From Dechloromonas denitrificans (lineage in GTDB: Bacteria; Pseudomonadota; Gammaproteobacteria; Burkholderiales; Rhodocyclaceae), in assembly GCF_020510685.1 (NCBI RefSeq), contig NZ_CP075185.1:1054001-1118000 (forward strand): a stretch of DNA of 64,000 nt, written 5' to 3'. The position numbers and the translations under genes are program-made. Below the pieces are notes generated by a model. The model saw nothing but the letters and a program-made list of their open reading frames with translations. It was not told the origin of the DNA and did no database searches. Shown in pieces: positions 27,477 through 37,414 of the stretch. Positions within the stretch are counted from its first letter, which is position 1. The number at the start of each line of letters is the position of its first letter.

Positions 27477-30137
27477 TCACGACCGCAGGCTTAGCCATTT
27501 GAGCAGCGTGGCGTAGAGCGTCTCCGGTTCCACCGGCTTGGCGATGAAGTCGTCCATGCCCGCTTCCAGGCAGCGTCCCCGGTCATCGGCGAAAGTGTTG
27601 GCGGTCATCGCCAGGATCGGCAGCGTGGCGCCGGCCGGCAAGCGGCGGATCTGCCGGGTCGCTTCCAGGCCGTCCATTTCCGGCATCTGCATGTCCATCA
27701 GGATCAGGGCATAAGGTCGGGCACCGGCTTGTTCGACCGCCTGCCGGCCGTTTTCGGCAAGGTCGATGACCAGTCCGGCCTCGCTTAGCAGCTCCTGGGC
27801 AATTTCCCGATTGATCGGTTCATCTTCGGCCAGCAGCACGCGGCGGCCGGCATGGTCGCGGAGCAGGGCGTGAAGCGCGGCGTTGCGGTCGAGGGGGCGG
27901 GCGTCGGGCTGCGCCTGGCCGGCGTTGTCGATTTTGGTCAGCAGCGCCGTGAACCAGAACGTGCTGCCGCTGCCCGGCGAGCTGTCGACGCCGGCCTCGC
28001 CTCCCATCAAGCGGGCCAGCTTGCGGGTGATGGTCAGCCCCAGGCCGCTCCCGCCATATTTCCGGGTGGTCGAGCTGTCGGCCTGTTCGAATGCCTCGAA
28101 CAGCCGGTCCCGCATCTCGGGCGGGATACCGATGCCGGTGTCGCTGACGGTAAACCGCAGCAGGGCGGTGTGTTCGGATTCCTCGACGCTGCTGCAGCCC
28201 AGGGTGACCGAGCCGTGTTCGGTGAATTTGATGGCGTTCGCCGTGTAGTTGAGCAGGGCCTGTTGCAGCCGGGTCTGGTCGCCGCGCAGCCGTTGCGCCG
28301 GAATGTCCGGTGCCAGGCGCAGGGTCAGGCCCTTGCCTTGCGCCCGGTCGGCCATGATCGACGTGACATTGGCAAAAATGCTGACCAGCGAGAAATCGAT
28401 CTCTTCCAGGGAGAATTTCTCGGCCTCGATTTTCGACAGATCGAGAATGTTGTTGATCACTCCGAGCAGATGTTGGCCGGCCCGGTCGATCTTGTCGATG
28501 CGTTCGGCCTGCTCGCGGGTCAGGCCGCTGCGCTTCATGACGTAGGAGAGGCCGGTGATGGCATTGAGCGGCGTGCGGATTTCATGCGACATGTTGGCCA
28601 GGAAGCTGCTTTTGGCGATGTTGGCGGCTTCCGCGCTATCGCGCGCCTCCTTCAACTGGAAGGTGCGTTGGTGAACCAGTTCCTCGAGATGATGCCGATG
28701 CTGCTCCAGCTCGTCGTTGGTCCGTTTGCGCTCGGTGATGTCATGGCCGACGCCGAGCACGCCGATCGGCTGGCCGTCGGGGGAAAGCATCGCGACTTTG
28801 GTGGTCTCGAGGAGGAGCAGGCGCCCATCGCTGGCCAGGGTTACCCATTCTTCGTTGATGCTCGGGCGGTTGGCGGCGATCGCCTTGCGGTCGTTCTCCC
28901 GGAAAGACTCGGCGAGTTCGGCCGCGACGAAATCATGGTCGGTCTTGCCGACGATGGCCTCTTCGCGGGCCCCGAAAAACTGCTCGAACATCGGGTTGCA
29001 GGCCAGATAGACGCCGTTCATGTCTTTCAGCCAGACGAGGTCGGGCAGCGTCTGGATCAGGGTTTTCAGAATGCTGCGTTCCTGGGCCAGGGTGGCGGCG
29101 GAATGGGCGATCTCCTGTTGGGAGCGCGCCAGTTTGCGGTTGCTGACGATCAGCCGGGTGGCGAGAAAGGCAATGGCCAGCGCGGCCAGCGCGAAAGTTA
29201 CGAGCAGGTTGTGGTAGCGCTGCCAGACATCCTGCCAGGTGAAGTTTGGCGGTGCGGCAAAAGGTGGCAGGCGCAGCGTGCGCATCGCCTGGGCGACTGG
29301 CGAGTAGTCGGCCGGCACATTGAAGCCTTCCAGTCCGGCTGCCCGGGCGGCCGGGTGGTTCTGGTCGAGGGCGAGCAGGGCGGCGACGGCCTGGCGCGCC
29401 ACCTGCTGGTCGACATGCGGCATGGCGAGAAAGGGCCATTCCGGGTAGAGGCGGGTCGACGCGACATGCGGGAAACCGGAAAAGGGCTGGACGTTGATCG
29501 CGACCATCCGGTCCGGCGCCAGTTTTCCTTCCTTGATCATGCTTTCCAGCGTGCCGGTCCGGACGAATCCGACATCGGCCTTGCCGCTCAGTACGGCGTC
29601 GACGACGAGGTCGAGCGGCAGGCCGGTGAACGTGACGTCGGCATCGTCGATCTTGATCTGCTGGCGGGCCAGTTCGACTTTTTGTGCGACATAGCTGCCC
29701 AGATAAGTGGGGCCAGGGGCGGCGATTTTCTTGCCGGGCAGATCGGCCAGTTGGCGAATGTCGCCGCGTTCCTTCAGGCGAATGATGACGCCGCCCAGGG
29801 CCGCCGCCGGAATACCGTTCTCCATCCGCGACAGGGTAGCGAGGGCGCCGGTCATGCTGTTCGCTTCACGCAACTGGATGAAATGGGTCGGATTGGTAAT
29901 GACGAAGTCGAGTTCGTTCTTGCGCAGGGCGGCGTCCATTTCATCCTGGCTCATCACCCGCAACTCGATCCGGTGGCCGGGGATGGCCTGGCCAAGATAA
30001 TCGGCCAGCGGTTGCCAGCGGCTGGCCAGCTGGTCGGCCGAACGGTTGGCAAAGAGGCCGAGGCGCAACACTTCCTCGGCCATGCCGAGGGCGGGCAGGA
30101 GCAGCAGGAGCGCGGCAACGCAGGTGAGACGACGCAT
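27477..30137 (-). CDS. Hybrid histidine kinase with periplasmic PhnD-like binding domain
   Basis: The protein of 886 residues begins with a signal peptide (about 1-20) and a periplasmic PhnD-type binding domain (about 22-280; [27 protein letters not shown]). One membrane helix follows near 315-340, then a PAS domain (about 365-480), a HisKA domain ([16 protein letters not shown]), an HATPase domain ([25 protein letters not shown]) and a C-terminal receiver domain ([13 protein letters not shown]). The extracellular part should sense an oxyanion or a similar small solute. It is two bases downstream of a binding lipoprotein gene in the same transcript. No partner regulator or ABC permease is adjacent, so the output pathway is not visible. 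Confidence 0.92.
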   Translation of the reverse strand: MRRLTCVAALLLLLPALGMAEEVLRLGLFANRSADQLASRWQPLADYLGQAIPGHRIELRVMSQDEMDAALRKNELDFVITNPTHFIQLREANSMTGALATLSRMENGIPAAALGGVIIRLKERGDIRQLADLPGKKIAAPGPTYLGSYVAQKVELARQQIKIDDADVTFTGLPLDLVVDAVLSGKADVGFVRTGTLESMIKEGKLAPDRMVAINVQPFSGFPHVASTRLYPEWPFLAMPHVDQQVARQAVAALLALDQNHPAARAAGLEGFNVPADYSPVAQAMRTLRLPPFAAPPNFTWQDVWQRYHNLLVTFALAALAIAFLATRLIVSNRKLARSQQEIAHSAATLAQERSILKTLIQTLPDLVWLKDMNGVYLACNPMFEQFFGAREEAIVGKTDHDFVAAELAESFRENDRKAIAANRPSINEEWVTLASDGRLLLLETTKVAMLSPDGQPIGVLGVGHDITERKRTNDELEQHRHHLEELVHQRTFQLKEARDSAEAANIAKSSFLANMSHEIRTPLNAITGLSYVMKRSGLTREQAERIDKIDRAGQHLLGVINNILDLSKIEAEKFSLEEIDFSLVSIFANVTSIMADRAQGKGLTLRLAPDIPAQRLRGDQTRLQQALLNYTANAIKFTEHGSVTLGCSSVEESEHTALLRFTVSDTGIGIPPEMRDRLFEAFEQADSSTTRKYGGSGLGLTITRKLARLMGGEAGVDSSPGSGSTFWFTALLTKIDNAGQAQPDARPLDRNAALHALLRDHAGRRVLLAEDEPINREIAQELLSEAGLVIDLAENGRQAVEQAGARPYALILMDMQMPEMDGLEATRQIRRLPAGATLPILAMTANTFADDRGRCLEAGMDDFIAKPVEPETLYATLLKWLSLRS

Positions 30138-30139
30138 GT

Positions 30140-31126
30140 TCAGGCGCTTTCCTGGTCGGGCAGATAGGCGTCGCTGACCAGGTCGAGCAGATTGTCCGCC
30201 TTGGCAAGCAGGCCGTTTGCCAGCATCAGTGTGTTGAGTTCCCGGCTTGCCGCCAGCAGGCGCCCGGTCGGAACGAGCAGGCTTTTGTTCTCGCTGAGGC
30301 TTGGCAGCTGCAGTCCGCGAAAGGTCTGCAGGGCCCGGTCGCCGGGCAGGGCCAGACGGCCGGCGAGGCGGTAGGCGGTATCCTGCGGGCTCTGGCGCAA
30401 TCGCTGGATGCCGCGAAAGTGGCCGCCGATCAGCGCCCGCAGTGCCGCTTCGTGTTGGTGTGCGAGATCGCTGCGTACTGCCAGAACGTCGAAAATGGTT
30501 TCCGGGAACTGCCGGCTGTCGAGCAGGCGTTTCGCACCTTCGGAAAGCAGGCGACTGGCCGTCGGTTCGTAGGTGATCAGGGCATCGATGCGCCGATCGT
30601 GCCAGGCATCAAAATGGCTGTCCGGGGTGAGCGACAGGATGCTCACGTCGTCCTTGGTCAAACCCGCCTTGGCAAGCAGCCTGACCAGTATCAGGGCGCC
30701 GAGCGCCGAAGTCTCGGCGCCGATGACCTTGCCTTTGAGATCCGCCAACCGGCGGATTTCGGGCTTGGCGATAACGACGTCGGCGCCGGCCGAGATATCG
30801 AAAACGAGAACGACGGTCAGGGGAATTCCCCCGGCCCGAACGCGCAAGACCTCGTCCAGCGTCAGCGCGGCAGCCTCGGCACGGTGTTCCATCAAGGCTG
30901 CAATCGAGTCCGTCGCCGAGCGGGTTTCAAGCAGCCGGAGCGCCTCGCCGGGGAGCCATCCCTCGCTGCGGGCCAGGAACATCAGCTCGTAACCCGGCCA
31001 GACGTGGCTGGCGACGGCCAGCGGGGGCATCGGCTTGCAGCCGGCGACGGCCGGCAGCAGCGGCAAAGCCATCAAGCTACGCAAGAGCTGGCGGCGAGGA
31101 AGGCTTGTTGGGGGGAACGAGAGCAT
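30140..31126 (-). CDS. Substrate-binding lipoprotein, NMT1/SsuA-like
   Basis: This protein of 328 residues has a lipoprotein signal peptide, with a lipobox ending AVAGC near residue 29, followed by a periplasmic binding domain of the NMT1/SsuA type. Typical segments are [13 protein letters not shown] at the mature N-terminus and [18 protein letters not shown]. Such proteins bind thiamine precursors, sulfonates, nitrate or related solutes. There is no ABC permease or ATPase gene beside it. Instead it is two bases upstream of a hybrid kinase that has its own binding domain. Feeding a ligand to the sensor, instead of to a transporter, is the natural inference. Confidence 0.88.
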   Translation of the reverse strand: MLSFPPTSLPRRQLLRSLMALPLLPAVAGCKPMPPLAVASHVWPGYELMFLARSEGWLPGEALRLLETRSATDSIAALMEHRAEAAALTLDEVLRVRAGGIPLTVVLVFDISAGADVVIAKPEIRRLADLKGKVIGAETSALGALILVRLLAKAGLTKDDVSILSLTPDSHFDAWHDRRIDALITYEPTASRLLSEGAKRLLDSRQFPETIFDVLAVRSDLAHQHEAALRALIGGHFRGIQRLRQSPQDTAYRLAGRLALPGDRALQTFRGLQLPSLSENKSLLVPTGRLLAASRELNTLMLANGLLAKADNLLDLVSDAYLPDQESA

Positions 31127-31228
31127 TGTCTCGACATCTCTGCGGCGGGCGAATGATGGCCACTATAGCAAAGATGGCCATTGACCGGCGGTGTGCCGGG
31201 CCGGCGGCGGCTCGGCGGACGGCGGACG

Positions 31229-31258
31229 AAAAAAAAGCGGGAGACCGGCTCCCGCTTT
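31229..31258 (-). terminator. Intrinsic terminator of ccoG
   Basis: A ten-base stem (AAAGCGGGAG / CTCCCGCTTT) closes an ACCGG loop about 22 bases after the ccoG stop. On the minus strand it is followed by a run of eight T residues. The remainder of 31127-31279 holds the presumed promoter for the binding-lipoprotein operon and no gene. Confidence 0.9.
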
Positions 31259-31279
31259 CTTGACGCCTTCCGGCTGGCC

Positions 31280-32692
31280 TCAGGGCTGCAGGAAAGAAGC
31301 TTTCTCGCGCACCTTGATGTCGGGGTTTTCCTGGGCAACGATGCCGAAATGGATCGGATTCGCCCCCTTCTTGCCGGCTTCCGGCGGAACGCGCACGACG
31401 GCCATGTAGGACTGCAGCGTGGCGGCCGGGACTTCGACGGTGTTGCCGTCGGCCAGTTCGGCGCCTTCCAGGCCCTCGACGGTAATGGTGTAGCGGTGCG
31501 CCTGCTCTTCGGTATTCATGATCTGCAGCGTATAGACGTTCTCGATGCGGCCGTCGTCGGCTTCGCGGGCCAGCGTCGAGCGATCGCGAATGATGTCGAC
31601 CTTGAGCGGGATGCGGTGCGCCAGGAACCAGGCAGTCAGGCCGAGAATGATGGCGAGAATGAAGGTGTAGAGCAGGATGCGCGGCCGGACGATATGGCTG
31701 AGAATCTCCTTGCGCGTCAGGTGCCTGGCCATCGCGGTTTCCGTCGAGTAACGGACGAGGCCGCGCGGCAGGCCGACCTTGTCCATCACCTGGTCGCAGG
31801 CGTCGATACAGGCGGCGCAGCCGATGCACTCGTATTGCAGGCCGTTGCGGATGTCGATGCCGGTCGGGCAGACCTGGACGCAGAGGCCGCAGTCGATGCA
31901 ATCGCCCAGACCGGCGGCTTTCGGATCGACGCCTTTCTTGCGGGCGCCGCGGGTTTCGCCGCGTTGCGGATCGTAGGTGATGATCAGCGTATCCGGGTCG
32001 AACATCACGCTCTGGAAGCGGGCATACGGGCACATGTGCTTGCACACCTGTTCGCGCATGAAGCCGGCCATCAGGTAGGTGAAGCCGCCGTAGAAGAAGA
32101 TCCAGAAGGTTTCCCAGCCGCTCAGGTTGCCGGTGCGGACGGATTCGATCAACTCGCTGACTGGCGTGAAGTAGCAGACCAGCGTGAAACCGGTCCACAA
32201 CGAGAGCAGGAGCCAGAGCAGGTGCTTGGTGCCCTTGATGCGGATCTTGCGGGCATCGAGCGGCGCCTTGTCGAGCTTGACGCGATCGTTGCGGGCGCCT
32301 TCGACCCAGTTCTCGATCCACATGAACATCTGGGTATAGACCGTCTGCGGACAGGCGTAGCCGCAGAACAGGCGACCGGCAATGGCAGTGACGAGGAACA
32401 GGCCGTAGGCCGAGACAATGAGCAGGGCCGACAGATAGATGACGTCCTGCGGCCAGAACACCACGCCGAAGATGTAGAACTTGCGCTCGACCAGGTGCAG
32501 CAGGACGGCCTGACGGTCGTTCCATTGCAGCCACGGGGTCACATAGAAAATGAGCTGGGTGAAGATGACGAGGCCAATCCGCCAGTTGTCGAAAAAGCCA
32601 CGCACGCCCTTGGCGTAGATGACCTTGTGTTTTTCGTAGAACGAGACGGGGCTGGACGGGACTTGTTGCTGGCTAGGTTCGGGCTGGCTCAT
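31280..32692 (-). CDS. ccoG: Cytochrome c oxidase accessory protein CcoG
   Basis: CcoG (FixG/RdxA) supports copper delivery to cbb3-type cytochrome oxidase. The protein of 470 residues has about five membrane helices, an early RLFCGYACPQTV motif, a HMCPYAR motif, and two ferredoxin-type clusters (CIDCGLCVQVCPTGID and CIGCAACIDACDQV). A periplasmic immunoglobulin-like C-terminal domain follows the last helix. The gene usually follows ccoNOQP; here it stands alone, so the oxidase genes are elsewhere. It is divergent from a sigma-54-dependent activator, with about 350 bases between them. Confidence 0.94.
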   Translation of the reverse strand: MSQPEPSQQQVPSSPVSFYEKHKVIYAKGVRGFFDNWRIGLVIFTQLIFYVTPWLQWNDRQAVLLHLVERKFYIFGVVFWPQDVIYLSALLIVSAYGLFLVTAIAGRLFCGYACPQTVYTQMFMWIENWVEGARNDRVKLDKAPLDARKIRIKGTKHLLWLLLSLWTGFTLVCYFTPVSELIESVRTGNLSGWETFWIFFYGGFTYLMAGFMREQVCKHMCPYARFQSVMFDPDTLIITYDPQRGETRGARKKGVDPKAAGLGDCIDCGLCVQVCPTGIDIRNGLQYECIGCAACIDACDQVMDKVGLPRGLVRYSTETAMARHLTRKEILSHIVRPRILLYTFILAIILGLTAWFLAHRIPLKVDIIRDRSTLAREADDGRIENVYTLQIMNTEEQAHRYTITVEGLEGAELADGNTVEVPAATLQSYMAVVRVPPEAGKKGANPIHFGIVAQENPDIKVREKASFLQP

Positions 32693-33041
32693 TGATTCTC
32701 TTGTTTGGCGACAAATCGAAAAGGTTGGAAACCGGTGTTAACGGGACCTTTTGTGGCCTGGCTGCATCAAGCATGCCTGCGGGGCGAACTAAGGGGGAAA
32801 TGCCGCCAGACCACATGCCGGTTGACCATCGCCAGCCCAAAATGGGTGGAGAGCGCTATGGGCTGGAGATTATCACCGGTTTCCTGCTTACTTATTAACA
32901 AGATGCGTGCCTGCTTCTGCCTGTTTGGTAATTCGCATGTAAATCAATTTGTTATCTGATATTTACGGTTTGCTGGCTGTTGTTTCAGGCGACGCTGTGT
33001 CAGTATTGTCGCATCTATTTGTCAATGGTGTCGAATCTGGC
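32693..33041 (+). other. Intergenic region between ccoG and the sigma-54 activator
   Basis: This stretch of about 350 bases is less GC-rich than its surroundings in its right half (roughly 32880-33030). The open frames in it overlap each other and have no ribosome site or family resemblance. It presumably carries two divergent promoters. I see no convincing FNR dyad, sigma-54 site or hairpin, so nothing more is claimed. Confidence 0.4.
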
Positions 33042-34355
33042 ATGACTGCGCATTTTCCCAGTGAGTTGCTTTCCTTTCTCGATGGTCTGCCCGAGCCGCG
33101 CATCGTGATGAATGCCGAATACCGCATCGTCGCGGCCAATGCCGCCTATGTTCGCGACTTCGGAGGCGGCCAGGCGATCGCCGGGCGCACCTGTTACGAG
33201 GTGTCGCATCGTTTCGATGTGCCGTGCGATCAAGCTGGCGAATCCTGTCCGCTCAAGCTCAGCCTCGAGTCCGGCGCGCCGCAGCGGGTTCTGCATGTGC
33301 ATCACACGCCGCGCGGCGAAGAGCATGTCGATGTCGAAACGACGCCGATCCGCGACGATCAGGGGCAGATTGCCTACTTTGTCGAAACCATGCGCGTCGT
33401 CCGCCAGGCCAGCAGCGGGCCGGCGGCCCAGGGGCTGGTCGGGCGTTCGCCGGCTTTCGTGGCGATGCTGGAAAAGGTGTTGCGCGTCGCCAATTCCGAT
33501 GCGGCGGTGGTGTTGCTTGGCGAAACCGGCACCGGCAAGGAGCTGGTCGCCCATGCCATTCATGAAGCCAGCGCACGCGACGAGGGGCCGTTCGTGGCGG
33601 TGGACTGCGCCGGCATGACCGAAAGCCTGTTCGAGAGCGAATTGTTCGGTTACGAAAAAGGCGCCTTTACCGGCGCGACGCACCGCAAGCAAGGTCTGGT
33701 CGAGGCGGCCCACGGTGGCACGCTGTTCCTCGATGAAATCGGCGAATTGCCCCTTTCCTTGCAGGTCAAGCTGCTGCGCCTGCTGGAAACCGGCACCTAC
33801 CGGCGGGTCGGCGGACTCGAGTGGCTGCCCGCCGACTTCCGGCTGATCACCGCCACCCACCGCGATCTGCGGGCGATGGTCCAGGCCGAAACCTTTCGCC
33901 GCGACCTCTACTTCCGCATCAACACCTTCCCGATTCGCACGCCGGCCCTGCACGAGCGGGCCGACGATATTCCGCTACTGGCGATATCCCTGCTCGAGCG
34001 GGTCGACCGCAAGAGCAAGCGAAAATTCTCGGCGGCCGCCCTGTTCTGGCTGTCCACTCGCCGGTTCAGCGGCAACATCCGCGAACTGCGCAACCTGATC
34101 GAACGCGCCACGCTGCTGGCCGATGGCGACATCATCGATTTGCCGCACCTGGCCGACATGGCCGATGACCTGCCGCCGGCTCCGGCGAAGTCCGGCGATG
34201 CCTTCCAGCTGTCCGGGATCGTCGATCTGGTCAGCCTCGAGCGGCTTTATATCGACTGGGCGAAAGCCCGGCCGGGCAGCGATCCGGCGACCCTGGCCGG
34301 GCAACTCGGGGTCAGCCAGCGGACCTTGTATCGCAAACTGGCCGGCCGAACCTGA
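33042..34355 (+). CDS. PAS-domain sigma-54-dependent activator
   Basis: This regulator has about 437 residues. An N-terminal PAS domain (about 10-125) has cysteines at about 51, 62 and 69 and a histidine near 56 ([20 protein letters not shown]), followed by an AAA+ domain with Walker A GETGTGKE and the sigma-54 loop GAFTGA, and a short Fis-type DNA-binding helix pair ([18 protein letters not shown]). It lacks a receiver domain, so it senses its signal directly, perhaps through a redox-active thiol or a metal/haem held by the Cys/His set. The start is uncertain: the ATG at 33042 fits the PAS boundary, but its ribosome site is weak. Confidence 0.87.
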   Translation: MTAHFPSELLSFLDGLPEPRIVMNAEYRIVAANAAYVRDFGGGQAIAGRTCYEVSHRFDVPCDQAGESCPLKLSLESGAPQRVLHVHHTPRGEEHVDVETTPIRDDQGQIAYFVETMRVVRQASSGPAAQGLVGRSPAFVAMLEKVLRVANSDAAVVLLGETGTGKELVAHAIHEASARDEGPFVAVDCAGMTESLFESELFGYEKGAFTGATHRKQGLVEAAHGGTLFLDEIGELPLSLQVKLLRLLETGTYRRVGGLEWLPADFRLITATHRDLRAMVQAETFRRDLYFRINTFPIRTPALHERADDIPLLAISLLERVDRKSKRKFSAAALFWLSTRRFSGNIRELRNLIERATLLADGDIIDLPHLADMADDLPPAPAKSGDAFQLSGIVDLVSLERLYIDWAKARPGSDPATLAGQLGVSQRTLYRKLAGRT

Positions 34356-34379
34356 GGCCTGTGGCGGCCTGAATCGCGT

Positions 34380-34826
34380 TCAGTAGGAAATGTTTATATT
34401 GACCGCAGTATCGCCGCCAGCCACCTCGAAGGCGCTGTCGGCGAACTTCGGCGGGCCGAAGACCTTGGGGTTGTTGGACAGGCCGTAACCTTCGATGGGG
34501 AACATGCCGAGGCGGAGGTTCAGTTTGCCGTCCTGGTTGGCATCGTGATAGGCCATGATGGCGTAGCGGCCCGGCGGCAAACCCTCGAAAACCAGCTGGG
34601 CGTCGCCCTTGACGGCAGGGATCGCAACGACCTGCACCGCCTTGTCTTCCTTGCGGAAAGTTTCCGGGTCGCGATAAAGCGAGGCGCGCAGGTTGCCGCT
34701 GGTCTCCCGAACGTCCTTCAGCGTGACGACGACCTTACTCTCTTCGGCCGGGGCCGCTGCGGCACCAAGCAGGCAGCCCAGGAGCAGTCCCTGTATCGGC
34801 AGGCGGTAGATGGGTGGCATTTGCAT
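34380..34826 (-). CDS. DUF2141 secreted protein
   Basis: This protein of about 148 residues has a signal peptide (hydrophobic LLLGCLLGAAAA, cleavage probably near AAPA-EE) and a DUF2141 domain. Characteristic pieces are FEGLPPGRYAIMAYHDANQDGKLN and the end motif FGPPKFADSAFEV. Family members are periplasmic or outer-membrane-associated beta-sandwich proteins of unknown role. The start is ambiguous between ATG codons at 34826 and 34820, neither with a strong ribosome site. Longer in-frame starts up to 34886 would place charged residues before the signal helix. Confidence 0.82.
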   Translation of the reverse strand: MQMPPIYRLPIQGLLLGCLLGAAAAPAEESKVVVTLKDVRETSGNLRASLYRDPETFRKEDKAVQVVAIPAVKGDAQLVFEGLPPGRYAIMAYHDANQDGKLNLRLGMFPIEGYGLSNNPKVFGPPKFADSAFEVAGGDTAVNINISY

Positions 34827-34940
34827 CGGGCTCAGTCCGGTTGGGGTGGGGATGGCCATCATCTTGGCATTGACGCTTGTGGTCAATGGGCGGCCGGTTC
34901 AGGAGGGCATTGCCGGCACCATCCGGATTTCCCGCCGGCG

Positions 34941-35138
34941 TCAGGCCGACTGATCCGGCTTCTTGTCTTCCGCCGCCTGGCGCGCCTGTTTTTCGCGCAG
35001 GCGTTTGTTCTTCTCTTCATTGCCGGCGAAGACATAGCGGCCGGCCAGCACGCAGCCCTTCATGCCGGGATCGCAGCTCAGGTTGTTGACCTTGGTGCAC
35101 TTGCCGTTGATTTCGTGTGGACAGCCCCAGGAGGCCAT
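34941..35138 (-). CDS. Small cysteine-rich protein
   Basis: This protein of 65 residues has four cysteines in its first half (WGCPHEINGKC, NLSCDPGMKGC), a likely metal-binding or Fe-S knuckle, and a highly charged tail rich in Lys, Arg and Glu. A TTGGAGAA sits six bases before the ATG at 35138, so I preferred that over the TTG at 35150. It has no signal peptide. I know of no function. It is divergent from dinB, with about 200 bases between them. Confidence 0.75.
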   Translation of the reverse strand: MASWGCPHEINGKCTKVNNLSCDPGMKGCVLAGRYVFAGNEEKNKRLREKQARQAAEDKKPDQSA

Positions 35139-35330
35139 GGCGTTCTCCAAAAAATCGGCGGGGCACCGCCTCGCCCGAAACTCGCGAAAAATGCTTGCGC
35201 GTGGTGTTGGTCAGTATCCTCCAAGCGTTAATACGCGCTTTGATCTGGGCGAAGATCGCGTGGCCGGCCGTCGATTTCTCTGCCGCTTTGCTTGCCGCCG
35301 CCAGCGTCGCTGGTGACCAGTGTTTCACGT

Positions 35331-35352
35331 TATACTGTTTTTATGAACAGTA
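35331..35352 (+). promoter_or_regulatory. LexA (SOS) box overlapping the dinB -10 and start codon
   Basis: A near-perfect palindrome at 35333-35352 reads TACTGT-N8-ACAGTA and contains the LexA core CTGT-N8-ACAG. A TATACT at 35331-35336 is a good -10 element and overlaps the box. Counting seven bases from it puts the transcription start at about the A of the dinB ATG (35343), which lies inside the box. There is no Shine-Dalgarno sequence before that ATG. Confidence 0.85.
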
Positions 35353-36491
35353 CACGTCGCATTGCTCATCTCGACATGGACGCCTTTTTCGCCTCGGTCG
35401 AATTGCTGCGCTATCCGGAGTTGCGCGGTCAGGCCGTGGTGGTCGGCGGACGCAATACCGATCAGCCGGTCGAGCAGGCCGATGGCACCAAGCGTTTCGC
35501 CCGGCTGCGCGATTACGTCGGGCGCGGGGTGATTACCACCTCGACCTACGAGGCGCGGGCTTTCGGCGTCTTTTCCGGCATGGGCCTGATGAAGTCGGCG
35601 CAACTGGCGCCGGACGCCATCCTGCTGCCGGCCAATTTCGATGCCTATCGCGACTGTTCGCGCCGCTTCAAGGCGGCGGTGGCGAGTATTGCGCCGGAGA
35701 TCGAGGATCGCGGCATCGATGAAATCTACATCGACCTCAGCGCCATTCCGGAAGAAACGCTGCCGCTCGCCCGCCGCATCAAGCAGGCAGTGTTCGCCGC
35801 TACCGGCTTGAGCTGTTCCATCGGCATCAGCCCGAACAAACTGCTCGCCAAAATCGCGTCTGACCTCGACAAGCCGGACGGTATCACCATTCTTGGCCTG
35901 GACGATATCGCCAGCCGACTGTGGCCGCTGCCGGCCAAGAAAATCAATGGCATCGGCCCGAAAGCCTCGGAAAAGCTGACCCGGTTGGGCATCACCAGCA
36001 TCGGCGAACTGGCCGCCGCCGCGCCGGAATTCCTGGTGCGCCAGTTCGGCCGCTCCACCGGCGGCTGGCTGCACCGCGTCGCGCACGGCCTCGACGACCG
36101 ACCGGTGGTCACCGCCTCGGAACCCAAGTCGATCAGCCGGGAAAGCACCTTCGAGCGCGATCTGCATGCCCGCCAGGACAAGGCCGAGCTGTCGGAGATT
36201 TTCACCGGACTCTGCCAGCGGGTGGCGGCCGACCTGCAGCGCAAGGGCTACGCCAGCCGGACCATCGGCATCAAGCTGCGCTATGCCGATTTTCATTCGG
36301 TGACCCGCGATATCACCTTGCCCAACGGGGTCAGCGATGGCCGGCTGATTCGCCAGGCCGCCGGCGAATGCCTGCGGCGCGTGCCGCTCGACCAGAAGAT
36401 CCGGCTGCTCGGCGTCCGGGCCAGCGGCTTGTTGCCGCTGGCCGAAGCCGCCGGCGATCGACCCGGCGGGCAGGCTGAGTTGCCCTTCTGA
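35343..36491 (+). CDS. dinB: DNA polymerase IV (DinB), Y-family translesion polymerase
   Basis: This protein of 382 residues has the Y-family catalytic carboxylates in HLDMDAFFAS (Asp near 11) and in GIDEIYIDLS, a variant of the usual SIDEAYLD. Helix-hairpin-helix and little-finger regions follow (KINGIGPKASEKLTRLGI; SISRESTFERDL). The C-terminus ends in QAELPF, a plausible beta-clamp-binding peptide of the QxxLxF type. It performs error-prone synthesis past lesions, and the LexA box at its start puts it in the SOS response. I chose the ATG at 35343 because homologues begin there; the longer open frame to 35292 would cross the LexA box. Confidence 0.94.
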   Translation: MNSTRRIAHLDMDAFFASVELLRYPELRGQAVVVGGRNTDQPVEQADGTKRFARLRDYVGRGVITTSTYEARAFGVFSGMGLMKSAQLAPDAILLPANFDAYRDCSRRFKAAVASIAPEIEDRGIDEIYIDLSAIPEETLPLARRIKQAVFAATGLSCSIGISPNKLLAKIASDLDKPDGITILGLDDIASRLWPLPAKKINGIGPKASEKLTRLGITSIGELAAAAPEFLVRQFGRSTGGWLHRVAHGLDDRPVVTASEPKSISRESTFERDLHARQDKAELSEIFTGLCQRVAADLQRKGYASRTIGIKLRYADFHSVTRDITLPNGVSDGRLIRQAAGECLRRVPLDQKIRLLGVRASGLLPLAEAAGDRPGGQAELPF

Positions 36492-36530
36492 CGGCCTACC
36501 CCGGTGCATCGCCGGGAGCGGACAGAAAAT

Positions 36531-36558
36531 CGGCCATTGCCCGGGCGGGCAATGGCCG
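36531..36558 (-). terminator. Hairpin terminator between dinB and the EF-hand gene
   Basis: A perfect 12-base stem (CGGCCATTGCCC / GGGCAATGGCCG) closes a GGGC loop. On the minus strand it is followed by ATTTTC, so it most likely ends transcription of the EF-hand gene. The plus-strand side has no T tract, but the stem could also slow transcription leaving dinB. Confidence 0.75.
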
Positions 36559-36587
36559 GTAAACAACGGCCCCGCCTGATTAATGCG

Positions 36588-37244
36588 TCAGGCCGAAACG
36601 GACAGCAGCGAACTGAGGCTGGATGTCGTGTCGGTCTGGCTGCTGTAGGCGTGCATCAGCTCCATGATCTTCTTCATGATCTGCGCATCGCTGCTCTCGG
36701 CCGTTTTGCTGCTGCTGGTATCGCTGGTCGTCGCGCTCTGCGTTGACTGATCGTAGGCCGTGGCTTCCTGGAAGGTCACCTTGCCGTCACCGTCGGTATC
36801 GGCCGCTTCGAAATTGCTGACCACCTTGGAGATCAGGCTGCTGCGCGCGCTGTCGGTGCTGTCGGCCTCCGACAATTGCTGCGTCAGTTCCTCCTTGGTG
36901 AACCCGCTATCGCCGCCCGGCGGCGGGGGCGGCGGCATGCCGCTCATGCCCTGCGAACTCTGGCCGCTCATGCCCTGCATGCGCATCTGATTGAACTGGC
37001 TTTCAAGCTCATCCTGGAGCTTGCTCATTACGCTGGAAAGTTCGCTCTCCGTGACCTTGCCGTCGCTGTCGCTGTCCAGTGCGGCAAAAACGTCTTCGAC
37101 GCTGGTGTCGTCGTTGCTCGTCCCGCCGATCTGGCTGAAGGCCGAGGCCAGGTCGCTCTTCTCGATATAGCCCTGATTTTTGGTGTCCAGCTTGGAAAAC
37201 AGCTGGCTTGCTATCTGGGATGTTTGACTGATGCTGCTCACCAT
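36588..37244 (-). CDS. EF-hand calcium-binding protein
   Basis: This protein of 218 residues carries EF-hand loops: DSDSDGKVTESE and DTDGDGKVTFQE are canonical, and DTKNQGYIEKSD is a weaker third loop. The rest is rich in Ser, Gln and Met, with a poly-proline stretch in the middle (PPPPPPGGDSG). No signal peptide is evident. AAGGAG precedes the ATG at 37244. It is divergent from a CpxRA-like pair, and the shared region contains repeated GCGGCAA boxes, so that pair may control it. Bacterial EF-hand proteins may buffer or sense calcium; the exact role is unknown. Confidence 0.85.
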   Translation of the reverse strand: MVSSISQTSQIASQLFSKLDTKNQGYIEKSDLASAFSQIGGTSNDDTSVEDVFAALDSDSDGKVTESELSSVMSKLQDELESQFNQMRMQGMSGQSSQGMSGMPPPPPPGGDSGFTKEELTQQLSEADSTDSARSSLISKVVSNFEAADTDGDGKVTFQEATAYDQSTQSATTSDTSSSKTAESSDAQIMKKIMELMHAYSSQTDTTSSLSSLLSVSA

Positions 37245-37414
37245 GATTCGCTCCTTGCGTTGAGTTGAAAAAGCCGTGGCCGGGGCCAGGTGTATTCCCT
37301 TTTGCAAGTTATCGGCCCGAAAACACGCTACCTGACGGCGGTTTTGGTTAAGCGGAGTAAAGCTTTGTTAAGAAATCGGCGAAAAATATCGTCGCGCCCC
37401 CAGCTTTTCGCAAA

